Below, piece by piece: positions 25,273 to 32,619 of a DNA stretch of 64,000 nt. Each line of letters starts with the position of its first letter. Position 1 is the stretch's first letter. The stretch spans positions 992,001 through 1,056,000 of the forward strand of contig NZ_CP113067.1 of NCBI RefSeq assembly GCF_026625865.1, in the 5' to 3' direction. The notes beneath the pieces are model-generated. The model was not told the DNA's origin. It did no database searches and was given only the letters and a program-made list of their open reading frames with translations. Source of the DNA: Microbacterium sp. SL75 (GTDB lineage: Bacteria > Actinomycetota > Actinomycetes > Actinomycetales > Microbacteriaceae). The translations under genes were made by a program, and so were the position numbers.

Positions 25273-25587
25273 ATGGCCGATCGCATCGCCATCGATGCCG
25301 AGCTGATCAGCTCGCACGCGTCTCGGCTGGGTGCCGTGGCATCCGATATCTCCGTCGCCCGCGACGCGGGTTCCTCGGGCGGGCTGAACGCGGAAGCCTT
25401 CGGCGTTCTGTGCTCGTTCCTCGTTCCACCCGCCACGATGGTCGCGGACGCCGCACGGTCGATGATCGGCGCCGCCGAAGACATGGTGCGACGCTCAGCG
25501 ACCGAGATTGTGGGGGTGGGAAGCGACATGGAGGCTTACGAGCAGAAGGTGCTCGAGACCGTCCGGGCACTGGAGGCGGGCCTGTGA
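25273..25587 (+). CDS. EspC-like type VII secretion target protein, cassette A
   Basis: Helical-hairpin protein of 104 residues resembling the ESX secretion-associated EspC family (DUF2580). It has IDAELISSHASRLGAVASDI as helix 1, a Gly/Ser turn with LNAEAFG, and a second long helix ending in MEAYEQKVLETVRALE. There is no signal peptide, as for T7SS substrates. Such small proteins pair with a larger toxin for export. It is ~90% identical to the cassette B copy at 28998, and its stop overlaps the toxin gene's GTG. Confidence 0.82.
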   Translation: MADRIAIDAELISSHASRLGAVASDISVARDAGSSGGLNAEAFGVLCSFLVPPATMVADAARSMIGAAEDMVRRSATEIVGVGSDMEAYEQKVLETVRALEAGL

Positions 25588-26898
25588 GCAACGCCCTGAT
25601 CACCGGCCCCGTCGACACCGCGACGCCGTTCAGCGGGGCGGGTCTGCTCGATTCCGGGACTCAACTCGTCGCGGCGATCGAGTCAGGCAACTGGGTCGAG
25701 GGCGGGCTTGCAGCGTTCGGAGCGGTGGCCGACACCGTCGCCGCCGTGATGGACCCTCTCGGCTCGCTGATCGCCGCGGGCCTGGGCTGGCTGATCGATC
25801 ACTTCGAGCCCATCAAGGGCTGGTTCAACGACCTGAGCCGGCGACGCCGGAGCGGTCGCCGGCTTCGCGCAGACATGGACCAACGTCCAGAACCAGCTCG
25901 ATGCTTCCGCCGACTACCTCGAGCGCGTCATCACCGACCTCGACGACATGGCCGGCGAGGCGATCGAGGCATATCGCCGGTTCCAGACCGACGCTGCCGC
26001 CCACATCCGCGCCTCCGCGTCATGGGCCGGAGCCATGTCGACCGGCCTGCAGATCGCGTCGACCATCGTGCAGGTCGTTCACGACCTCGTGCGCGACATC
26101 CTGTCGCAGCTCGTGGGCTCGGCGATCTCGTGGGCCACACAGGCCGTGGTCACCGTCGGCATCGCCACCCCCTGGATCATCGCGCAGGTGTCGTCGCGCG
26201 TAGCGAGCTGGACCGCGAAGATCAGCTCCAAGCTCACCGGTCTGCTGCGCTCGTGCGGCAAGCTCGGGGATCTGCTGACGGAGCTGCGGGCGCTAATGGC
26301 TCAGGTCGCCGAGAAGTTCTCCGCAGTGCTCGACAAGGGGAAGACCGCAGTTCATAACGCGAAAGAAGCCGTTGTCGCCCTACCGGGTGTGCGTCGGCTG
26401 GACCCACGTCGAGACCAGCTTGTGAGTGATATGAAACAGTGGGCGGCAAATGCGCATCTGCCTGACTACAGACCATTCGGGAACCTCGACGGAAATTCGT
26501 TCATCGATACTCACTTGCGGCGCTTCACTCGAGAGGGTCACGCGGATTGGAGATGGCCAGAATCAAACGGCTTCGATACCTCGCTCCCCATAGACCCGGC
26601 CAGCACGGTACTCAGCAAGAACGATACGATAACGCGCCTTACTCCGGCTCCGATCCTGAAGGACATCGGTGAGTACGCGTCCCCTCCGGGCACAGCATTC
26701 GTTACTCAAAGCCTCCCACCAGATCGCCTCGCACCAAGCTTCAAAACACACGAGCTCATCGTCCTCAAGGAACTCCCCGAGGAAGTCAAAGTGGGGAACA
26801 TTCAAGCAGACTTCCAGCAGCCCGGCGGAGGGACTCAATTCTATTTTCCTGGCGGAATATCGAAGTGGATTGAAGCCGGCTACTTGAAGCCGAAGTAG
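25584..26898 (+). pseudogene. T7SS polymorphic toxin with divergent TNT domain, cassette A, +1 frameshift near 25838
   Basis: Starts VSNALITGPVDTATPFSG, nearly the same as the cassette B toxin. The first frame holds to FEPIKGWFNDL, then one extra base between 25836 and 25842, judged against cassette B, shifts it. The rest continues one base later (AGAVAGF...MAGEAIEAYRR...) to 26898. Repaired length would be 437 residues: an ESX/CpnT-like helical N-terminal part (~1-260), then a TNT-type domain with GEYASPPGTAF, QSLPPDRL and QQPGGGTQFYFPGG. The C-terminal domain is clearly different from that of B. As written the gene makes no full toxin; a sequencing error is possible. Confidence 0.75.
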
Positions 26899-26911
26899 GA
26901 AAGAGCGAATA

Positions 26912-27301
26912 GTGGATTACGAAAAATTGAAAGAACTCGTGAGAGAGAGAGTGGGCGTCGAGGGGGTGCCGCGGATCATTTCCTTAGCTCATGACGGCAA
27001 GCCAATCCCTACGGTCATCTGTCTCGTGAAGCATGAGGGCGGACGATTCACTGCCACGCGGGGTGACCTACGGACTATAGCGCGCCCTGTCCTCAACGAG
27101 GCGGGGGAGGAACTGACGTTCGCCAGCGAGGCGGATGCCTGCGCGTGGGCGTGGCAAGATCTCGAGCCCGGACTGGGCGTGACGCCTACATATTCACCGG
27201 AGGAGGAGCGAGAATCACTCGCAAGTGGAGATAGACAGCGCGCGCGGCGGGAACAGCGTCTTCGGGAGTGGAAGGCCGCGAGCGGAGCCATCTCCGACTG
27301 A
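26912..27301 (+). CDS. Probable immunity protein to TNT toxin A
   Basis: Small soluble protein of 129 residues, with start GTG 26912 after GGAAAGAG. It follows the toxin gene by 13 bp, the usual place for an immunity gene. It resembles the protein after toxin B (30661) in layout: an N-terminal LKELVRERVG helix, a central strand region with a TLR-like GDLRTIARPVLNEAG, the shared EADACAWAWQDLEPG block against EACAFILEQVRRT, and a charged end. The DNA is less GC-rich than the surroundings. No named immunity family is recognised; the role rests on position and the paralogy. Confidence 0.6.
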   Translation: MDYEKLKELVRERVGVEGVPRIISLAHDGKPIPTVICLVKHEGGRFTATRGDLRTIARPVLNEAGEELTFASEADACAWAWQDLEPGLGVTPTYSPEEERESLASGDRQRARREQRLREWKAASGAISD

Positions 27302-27387
27302 AAATACCGCCCAGACGGTCGCATGCCTCAGGCCGAGGATCAAGCAAAGCCACTGCCTGCCGCCCGCTGGCCTTGCCGACCGCGGGG

Positions 27388-27663
27388 CGGAATTTTGTCG
27401 ATACACATCTCCGGGGTTTCTATGAGAACGGATACCCGGAGTGGACTTGGCCGCCTGATGGCGGGTTCGACACCTCGCGGCCAATAAGACCCGCATCGGA
27501 AGTTCTTTCCGAAGGGAAATGATCACCCGAATATCACCTGCCAGGCCAGAGGAAGACACAGGAAAGTTTGCTTCCCCTGCGTCGGTCACGTTCCAGGAAC
27601 GCAGCATTCCCCCGGAATGCCTGTCGCCGGCTTTCTCCTCGTATACCCTGAAGGTGGACAAGG
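27388..27663 (+). pseudogene. Remnant of a third TNT-type toxin C-terminus
   Basis: Frame 1 reads NFVDTHLRGFYENGYPEWTW then GGFDTSRPIRPASEVLSEG, which matches toxin A's SFIDTHLRRFTREGHADWRW region, and stops at TGA 27520-27522. The next frame, from 27519, continues MITRISPARPEEDTGKFASP and QERSIPPECLSPAF, matching toxin A beyond that point. The module then ends where the cofD-derived repeat begins. It has no N-terminal T7SS part, an internal frameshift, and no QPGGG end, so it is a dead toxin module. Bases 27302-27387 before it show nothing identifiable. Confidence 0.8.
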
Positions 27664-27672
27664 AGCTTCACA

Positions 27673-27832
27673 CCCGAGAGCCACAGGTCGTCGCCCGTGT
27701 TAACGACGACGGTGGCCTCGGGAGCGTTCAGCCGGCGAAGGGCGGCGCGGACGCCGAGGGTGAACTTCGCCCCCCGACTCCACCGGCGAGCACGACGACA
27801 CGGGGCGGGGGAGGAAGCATTGGTTCAGTCTT
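27673..27832 (-). pseudogene. Duplicated cofD 5' fragment (right direct-repeat copy)
   Basis: About 160 bp match 24630-24791 at ~95%, same orientation, and so encode the first ~49 codons of CofD on the minus strand plus bases just upstream. Mismatches and a small indel near the start codon show it is no longer conserved as coding. It abruptly replaces the TNT remnant at 27673 and gives way to unrelated sequence after 27832. It marks the boundary of a recombination event that brought in or duplicated cassette A. Confidence 0.88.
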
Positions 27833-27899
27833 CCCCCCCCGACCTGGCGTGCTCACCCGTCGGTTTTACCGGTGATGGGCCCGGGGTACGATCGCCCGC

Positions 27900-28220
27900 A
27901 TGACCGAGGCTGCCCGCGCCGTTGACCAGACGGTGATCAGCGACGCCTTGGTGCGCTATATCGGTGAGGGGCGTTCACCCATGCCGGTCGACGACCCTTC
28001 GTCAGTGATCACGACATGTCCGCGCGAGGCGCTCTCTCTGCAGCAGGAGATCCGCCGGATTCTGGCAGTTTCTGAAGCGATCACCCTTCATGACGTGGGC
28101 CCGTTCGACCAGTCGCTGCGGCACCGGCTGCATGCGCGCATCCAGGAGCTTTTTCCTGGACTGTCGGGAGACGCGGTCAGGGCCATCGGCTGGCGCTGGG
28201 GCTTCCTCAATCTGCGCTGA
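27900..28220 (+). CDS. Small protein of immunity-like family (WRWGF end)
   Basis: Soluble helical protein of 106 residues. Its end, GDAVRAIGWRWGFLNLR, resembles the end of the 31565 protein (DDALDALTWRWPFVV) and the short 32143 protein (GIRALSALLSWTWR), so three genes share this C-terminal domain. TACGAT at 27887-27892 lies seven bases before the ATG, as in the two YbaB genes, suggesting a leaderless mRNA and a common type of promoter. It sits alone between the cofD fragment and a zinc-ribbon gene. Function is unknown; an orphan immunity gene is my best inference. Confidence 0.6.
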   Translation: MTEAARAVDQTVISDALVRYIGEGRSPMPVDDPSSVITTCPREALSLQQEIRRILAVSEAITLHDVGPFDQSLRHRLHARIQELFPGLSGDAVRAIGWRWGFLNLR

Positions 28221-28286
28221 CCGGTTCGGTCGAGGCGTGATGAGCGGCGCAGCCAGCCTCAGACAGAAACGTGAAAGGAGTTGTGT

Positions 28287-28493
28287 ATGGGCAATGATCT
28301 TGGATGCCAGATCGGTCTGTCGCACTCCGGAAAGCCGTATCAACCGCGATTTGTCCTCGCCACGTCTCCGTCCGACCTGTTGTATCGGTGTGACTTCTGC
28401 CGGACGTGGTGGATCGGAACGCAGCGCTACCAGAACCCCGTGTCACCGGATGCCGCTCGAGCGGCATTCCCCGAAGCGCGCATAGAAGACTGA
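28287..28493 (+). CDS. Small CxxC protein, half of the 31565 family
   Basis: Protein of 68 residues; ATG 28287 has AAAGGAG seven to eight bases upstream. RFVLATSPSDLLYRCDFCRTWW and the end AFPEARI match residues 33-82 of the 31565 protein. The second CxxC of that protein's zinc ribbon is kept (CDFC), but the first is reduced to one cysteine (LGCQIG), so metal binding may be lost. Together with the 27900 gene it corresponds to the two halves of the single 31565 gene, in reversed order. Role unknown, probably a detached immunity-type module. Confidence 0.6.
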   Translation: MGNDLGCQIGLSHSGKPYQPRFVLATSPSDLLYRCDFCRTWWIGTQRYQNPVSPDAARAAFPEARIED

Positions 28494-28590
28494 GACACCT
28501 CACCCAGATGGCGCCAGCACGAACGGCGCGAAAATGAAAGTTCTCACATCTTTGACCCAGGTCATGGACTTGAGGGCTACGATCACCCGA

Positions 28591-28992
28591 GTGACAGACC
28601 TCTTCTCCTCTCGTGAAGCCGAGGCGGCCATCGCCCGGATCGAGCAGCAGGTGGCCGAAGCGCAGGTTCGGGCAGCGCAGGCGCAGCAGGTGCAGGCGGA
28701 CATCGACGCGGTCCGCGCTTCGGCGACCTCTCCGCGTCGCGAGGTCACGGTGACCGTCGACGCAGCGGGTCGACTGGCCGGTATCCGCCTCGCCGATGCG
28801 GCGTACGAGCTGCGTCCCGATGCGCTGGAGCAACTGATCGTCGAGACCGCCGGGCGCGCTCAGGTGCTGGCAGGCGAGCAGGCGTTGGAGATCACCCGGG
28901 TCGCGTTCGGGGCTGATTCTCCGATCGTCGGTCACCTCGCGGGTGAACTCGATCGTGAGCCCCCGGCCCAGCCCATGGGCTTCCGGGTCTGA
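28591..28992 (+). CDS. YbaB/EbfC-like protein of T7SS toxin cassette B
   Basis: Paralogue of the 24863 protein, 133 residues, with the same coiled-coil start and YbaB core (TVTVDAAGRLAGIRLADAAY). The most variable part is the last 20 residues. Start GTG 28591 is placed by comparison with copy A and by TACGAT at 28578-28583, seven bases upstream; the upstream in-frame ATGs add residues with no counterpart. It is followed 5 bp later by the EspC-like gene, the same spacing as in cassette A. No Shine-Dalgarno is seen, consistent with leaderless translation. Confidence 0.75.
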   Translation: MTDLFSSREAEAAIARIEQQVAEAQVRAAQAQQVQADIDAVRASATSPRREVTVTVDAAGRLAGIRLADAAYELRPDALEQLIVETAGRAQVLAGEQALEITRVAFGADSPIVGHLAGELDREPPAQPMGFRV

Positions 28993-28997
28993 CGCGC

Positions 28998-29312
28998 GTG
29001 GCTGATCGCATCGCCGTCGACTCCGAGCTCATCGGCTCGCACGCCTCGCGATTGAGCGCCGTGGCATCCGACATCTCCGTCGCCCGTGACGCAGGATCGT
29101 CCGGCGGATTGAACGCCGAGGCGTTCGGGGTGCTGTGTTCGTTCCTCGTGCCGCCCGCGACGATGGTGGCCGACGCCGCTCGGTCGTTGATCGGTGCCGC
29201 CGAAGACATGGTGCGCCGCTCCGCCACCGAGATCGTCGGGGTCGGCAGCGACATGGACGCGTACGAGCAGAAGGTGCTCGAGTCGATCCGCGCGTTGGAG
29301 ACGGGCCTGTGA
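28998..29312 (+). CDS. EspC-like type VII secretion target protein, cassette B
   Basis: Protein of 104 residues, ~90% identical to the cassette A copy, with the same helix-turn-helix hairpin of EspC-type ESX proteins. GTG start at 28998 (VADRIAVDSELIGSHASRL). Residues LNAEAFGVLCSFLVPP form the conserved turn. It carries no signal sequence. The gene overlaps the toxin start (GTGA), so the putative partner and its toxin are made together. Confidence 0.82.
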   Translation: MADRIAVDSELIGSHASRLSAVASDISVARDAGSSGGLNAEAFGVLCSFLVPPATMVADAARSLIGAAEDMVRRSATEIVGVGSDMDAYEQKVLESIRALETGL

Positions 29313-30658
29313 GCAACGCGCTCGTCGCCGGTCCGGTCGACACAGCGACGCCGTTCAGCGGCGCCGGGCTCCTCGATTCCGGGACCCAATTGGCATCCGC
29401 CATCGAGTCCGGCAACTGGGTCGAGGGCGGCCTCGCCGCCTTCAGCACCGTCGTCGATACCGTCGCCACCGCCATCGACCCGCTCGGCTCGCTCATCGCC
29501 GCCGGCCTCGGCTGGCTCATCGACCACTTCGAGCCGATCAAGGGCTGGTTCAACGACCTCACGGGCGATGCCGGCGCCGTCGCCGGGTTCTCGCAGACGT
29601 GGACCAACGTCCAGAACCAGCTCAACAGCTCCGCCGACTACCTCGACCGCGTCGTCAGCGACCTCGACGACATGGCCGGCGAAGCGATCGAGGCCTACCG
29701 CCGGTTCCAGACCGACGCAGCCGCCCACATCCGCGCCTCCGGCCTATGGGCGGGCGCCATGGCCACCGGACTGCAGATCGCCTCCACGATCGTCCAGGTC
29801 GTCCACGACCTCGTCCGCGACATCCTTTCGCAGCTCGTCGGTTCGGCGATCTCGTGGGCCACCGAAGCCGTCGTCACCGTGGGCCTCGCCACCCCCTGGA
29901 TCATCAGCCAGGTCTCTTCCCGCGTTGCGAGCTGGACCGCCAAGATCAGCGGCAAGCTCACCGGCCTGCTGCGCTCGTGCGGCAAGCTCGGGGACCTGTT
30001 GAACGAGTTGCGGGCGCTGATGAGCAAGGGGGCGAGTCTCCTCGAGAAGGTGCCCCGCCGTGCCGCCGGCGGCAGGCCCGCCGCCGACGCGCCTTCCGCA
30101 CACCCGCACGAGCCGACCTCGCCGCTTCCCGATCCGCCGCCGGTCGCCCGGAATCCATCGGATCACCTCGGTCCCTCGGAAGTCACCGACGCAACCCCGG
30201 GGCACACCAACATCCCCGATTCATATCAGCGCTTCGGCGACCTCTCGGAGTCTGAGTTCGTTGAGAAGTACTGGAACCCTGAAAGCGTCAACTACGACAA
30301 ATCGACGGGCGGATGGCGCTACCCGCCGGATGACGGGTTCGACCTGTCGGCGGGGAGGGCCCCGAAGGAAGTCGACCTCCCCGAGGGCTACATCATGGAC
30401 CGCTACGGCGAGCCGTACGGTAGATACACGTCGCCTTCGGGCACGCCGTTCCCGGAGCGAGCGATCCCGCCGGACTCGGTCGGTCAGCCTTATTTCCAGT
30501 ACCGGGTGGCCAAGCCCTTCGACGAAGAGTCCGGGATGCCGCGCGCCGGTGCCATCGCGCCATGGTTCGAGCAGCCCGGTGGAGGCGTTCAGTTCCACCT
30601 CCCGAAGCCCGTCCAGTGGCTTGAGGAACACGGGTACCTCACGAAAGTCGAGAATTGA
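29309..30658 (+). CDS. T7SS polymorphic toxin with C-terminal TNT (NAD glycohydrolase) domain, cassette B
   Basis: Intact protein of 449 residues. Residues ~1-250 form the helical ESX/CpnT-like export domain (LIAAGLGWLIDHFEPIKGWF, AEAIEAYRRF-type helices, then hydrophobic VGSAISWATEAVVTVGLA). A Pro/Ala linker follows (~253-310). The rest is a TNT domain, family of the M. tuberculosis necrotizing toxin that cleaves NAD+: YPPDDGF, DRYG (D364-G367), GRYTSPSGTPF with Y373, R384 in PERAIPP, and Q422-Q428 in QPGGGVQ, equivalent in order to the residues known to matter in TNT. Likely delivered to other bacteria or host cells. The stop is 2 bp from the immunity start. Confidence 0.85.
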   Translation: MSNALVAGPVDTATPFSGAGLLDSGTQLASAIESGNWVEGGLAAFSTVVDTVATAIDPLGSLIAAGLGWLIDHFEPIKGWFNDLTGDAGAVAGFSQTWTNVQNQLNSSADYLDRVVSDLDDMAGEAIEAYRRFQTDAAAHIRASGLWAGAMATGLQIASTIVQVVHDLVRDILSQLVGSAISWATEAVVTVGLATPWIISQVSSRVASWTAKISGKLTGLLRSCGKLGDLLNELRALMSKGASLLEKVPRRAAGGRPAADAPSAHPHEPTSPLPDPPPVARNPSDHLGPSEVTDATPGHTNIPDSYQRFGDLSESEFVEKYWNPESVNYDKSTGGWRYPPDDGFDLSAGRAPKEVDLPEGYIMDRYGEPYGRYTSPSGTPFPERAIPPDSVGQPYFQYRVAKPFDEESGMPRAGAIAPWFEQPGGGVQFHLPKPVQWLEEHGYLTKVEN

Positions 30659-30660
30659 GC

Positions 30661-31008
30661 ATGCAAGACCTGACATTCGAGCAGTTGTGCGGTCTGCTCC
30701 GCGATGAGTTCGGCTCTGCTCCCATCTCGAGCCCTCAACACCCACGCGTGGGCGACGGCGATCCTGTTACCGGTGATCTGATCCTCCGGGAAGACGGGCC
30801 GTCCTCCTTCGCGGTTGGGGCGCAGGATCGTGGCCAGTGGTCTGAACTGGCGCGTTTCGCATCGGAGTCGGAGGCGTGCGCCTTCATCCTCGAACAAGTA
30901 CGCAGGACGCATCGCCCGGGGGTGCGCCTGACTCCCGGAGAGAAGGCAGAATCCGAACGCGTCACGCGCAACTTCGACGACGAATTGCGCCGGTCGCTGG
31001 GGCTGTAG
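30661..31008 (+). CDS. Probable immunity protein to TNT toxin B
   Basis: Soluble 115-residue protein starting 2 bp after the toxin stop (ATG 30661). Key parts are FEQLCGLLRDEFG at the start, DLILREDGPSSF and AQDRGQWSELARFASESEACAF in the middle, and a charged C-terminal helix (TPGEKAESERVTRNFDDELR). The ESEACAF block and overall plan resemble the protein that follows toxin A. In TNT systems a small adjacent protein binds and blocks the toxin, so immunity is the likely job. I do not recognise a named domain. Nothing suggests export. Confidence 0.65.
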   Translation: MQDLTFEQLCGLLRDEFGSAPISSPQHPRVGDGDPVTGDLILREDGPSSFAVGAQDRGQWSELARFASESEACAFILEQVRRTHRPGVRLTPGEKAESERVTRNFDDELRRSLGL

Positions 31009-31046
31009 CCGCACCGCTGACGAACACGCACAAAACACGAGCACTC

Positions 31047-31565
31047 ATGTTCGATCCCGCAGAAGCGGCGACGCGCTTCCTGCAAGCGCTCGAGAAGCTA
31101 CCGACTTACACAGGAATCGTGTTCCACGGACTCCCCTCGGTCCCGCAGCTCGCGCCTGCTCGATGGACCCGTGGCGTCACCGCCACCAGTAAAGACCCGC
31201 GGATCGCGACCGAGAACTTTTCCACGCCTGCGATTGCCGCCATCGTCAGCCGTACCGGACGCGACATCGCGGCGTTCTCCGCGCATCCCGCGGAGCAGGA
31301 GGTGGTTCTTCCCCCGGAGGTCGTCCTCCTCGAGGTGGCCCACACCCGTCTTCCGGACGGTCGTCCGGTGGTCATCGTCGAGCAACTGGCGGAGCCGGAC
31401 CCGAGGGCTGATCTCCCTCCGACTCTCGATGCCCTTGTCGCCGCCGTGCATGAGCTTTTGCAGCTGGCACAGGCTGGTGAGCCGTCAACCATCACCACCC
31501 CGGGCAAGTTCGTGGAGCCATTCTTCTTCCTCGACGAAGAGAGCGGCGCCCACACCGAGTCCTAA
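31047..31565 (+). CDS. Small ADP-ribosyltransferase-like protein
   Basis: Protein of 172 residues from ATG 31047; the upstream in-frame extension lacks coding character. The order of motifs follows ADP-ribosyltransferase folds: YTGIVFHG (21-28) where RxG-type strands usually stand, TATSKDP with S48, then SAHPAEQEVVLPPEVVLLEV, whose E83-x-E85 followed by the VLPP strand is the classic end of the R-S-E class. The arginine position holds histidine here, so activity is uncertain. No export domain is attached. The next gene's ATG overlaps its TAA, which suggests an effector/partner pair. The call is by pattern only. Confidence 0.5.
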   Translation: MFDPAEAATRFLQALEKLPTYTGIVFHGLPSVPQLAPARWTRGVTATSKDPRIATENFSTPAIAAIVSRTGRDIAAFSAHPAEQEVVLPPEVVLLEVAHTRLPDGRPVVIVEQLAEPDPRADLPPTLDALVAAVHELLQLAQAGEPSTITTPGKFVEPFFFLDEESGAHTES

Positions 31566-32125
31566 TGCGATCTTTCTCCGCCCGCATTCACGACCCGGAG
31601 CAGCCGAAACCCCTCGGCTGCCCCGCGTGCCTCGACCTGGCGATGCGCGAAGGTCAGCCCGCCTTCATCGTCGCGACGTCGCCCGACGATTTCCTGTACC
31701 GGTGCGACTTCTGCCAGACCTGGTGGACCGCCAACAGCAGGTTCCGCAATCCCGCCACGGTCGCCGACGCCCGAGCGCGCTTCCCCGAACAGCGCATCGC
31801 GTCAGCGCCCGTCGTCGACGATGCACAGCTGAGCGAGGCGATCGTGCTCTTCACCGGGTGGGGCGTGACGCCGGAACCAATCGACGACGTCGCCCCTGTG
31901 GCGGCGCGATTCCCGAAAGATTTCCCGGCGCTCGAGCCGGTCTTGGCCGCGTTCGTCCGCGGTTCCGCATCGATCGTCTTCCACGAGGTGGCGCCCTCCG
32001 ATGACGGGCTCCTCGGCCGCGTCCGAGCCCGTCTGGGGCTGATCATGCCCCGCCTCTCCGATGACGCCCTGGACGCCCTCACCTGGCGCTGGCCCTTCGT
32101 AGTACCGCAGACCTCTCCGTTCTAG
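31565..32125 (+). CDS. Zinc-ribbon protein with WRW-type C-terminal domain, partner of the ART-like protein
   Basis: Protein of 186 residues with two parts. Residues 15-80 hold a zinc ribbon, C19-x2-C22 and C47-x2-C50 (GCPAC, CDFC), with the block FIVATSPDDFLYRCDFCQTWW. Residues 85-186 form a helical domain ending DDALDALTWRWPFVV. The first part is matched by the 28287 protein and the second by the 27900 protein, so this gene is a fusion of both or they are its split forms. Overlap with the ART-like gene (TAATG) argues for a cognate immunity or regulatory partner. Name and function unknown. Confidence 0.6.
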   Translation: MRSFSARIHDPEQPKPLGCPACLDLAMREGQPAFIVATSPDDFLYRCDFCQTWWTANSRFRNPATVADARARFPEQRIASAPVVDDAQLSEAIVLFTGWGVTPEPIDDVAPVAARFPKDFPALEPVLAAFVRGSASIVFHEVAPSDDGLLGRVRARLGLIMPRLSDDALDALTWRWPFVVPQTSPF

Positions 32126-32142
32126 ACCGCTCAGAAGACACC

Positions 32143-32412
32143 ATGACCCTCGACACCGCCCTCACCGCCTACATCTGGGCCGACGGCTCCGCCGTCCCCG
32201 GCCGGCATCCCGAATCCGTCCCCGACCGAGCCCTCCGCGACCGTGTCGAGGGCCTGATCGAGCGAATGGATGCCGTGACCCCCGGCGCCGACGCCACGGA
32301 TCTCGCCGCGTGGGCCGACCGCACCGTCCGCGCGATAGCGAGCCAGTACGGCGACGTCGGCGAGGCCGGCATCCGGGCCCTTTCGGCCCTGCTCAGCTGG
32401 ACCTGGCGCTGA
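32143..32412 (+). CDS. Small helical protein related to the 27900 family
   Basis: Protein of 89 residues, 17 bp after the zinc-ribbon gene. It starts TLDTALTAYIWADGSAVPGRHP, close in pattern to the 27900 protein's ISDALVRYIGEGRSPMPVD, and ends GIRALSALLSWTWR. It therefore looks like a third, shorter member of this locus-specific family. No motif points to an activity. It closes the toxin island; the 207 bp up to hemL show no gene or clear terminator. Confidence 0.55.
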   Translation: MTLDTALTAYIWADGSAVPGRHPESVPDRALRDRVEGLIERMDAVTPGADATDLAAWADRTVRAIASQYGDVGEAGIRALSALLSWTWR

Positions 32413-32619
32413 TCAGACCTGGCCGCGCGGGCACGGCTGCCACGTCGCGCGCCGACGCCGCGGGGCCATGGAGGTGGGCCACCACGACGCGAGCCGCGAC
32501 AGCAGCGACGAGAAGGCGGTGGGCTGAGTGCGTGCGGGGAGCATGACTCCAGCCTCGCGACCGGGCCTGCCCCGCGCATCATCGCAAAGGACGAAACGCC
32601 TCCCCCTCGGGGATGATCC

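Noticed and set aside
27519..27875. Frame of 118 codons starting in the TNT remnant as an intact gene
   Set aside because: Its second half is simply translation of the antisense of the cofD fragment; only the first part is toxin-derived.
28207..28935. Antisense frame of 242 codons over the YbaB gene of cassette B
   Set aside because: It runs against a clearly conserved paralogous gene and through non-coding sequence, with no motif of its own.
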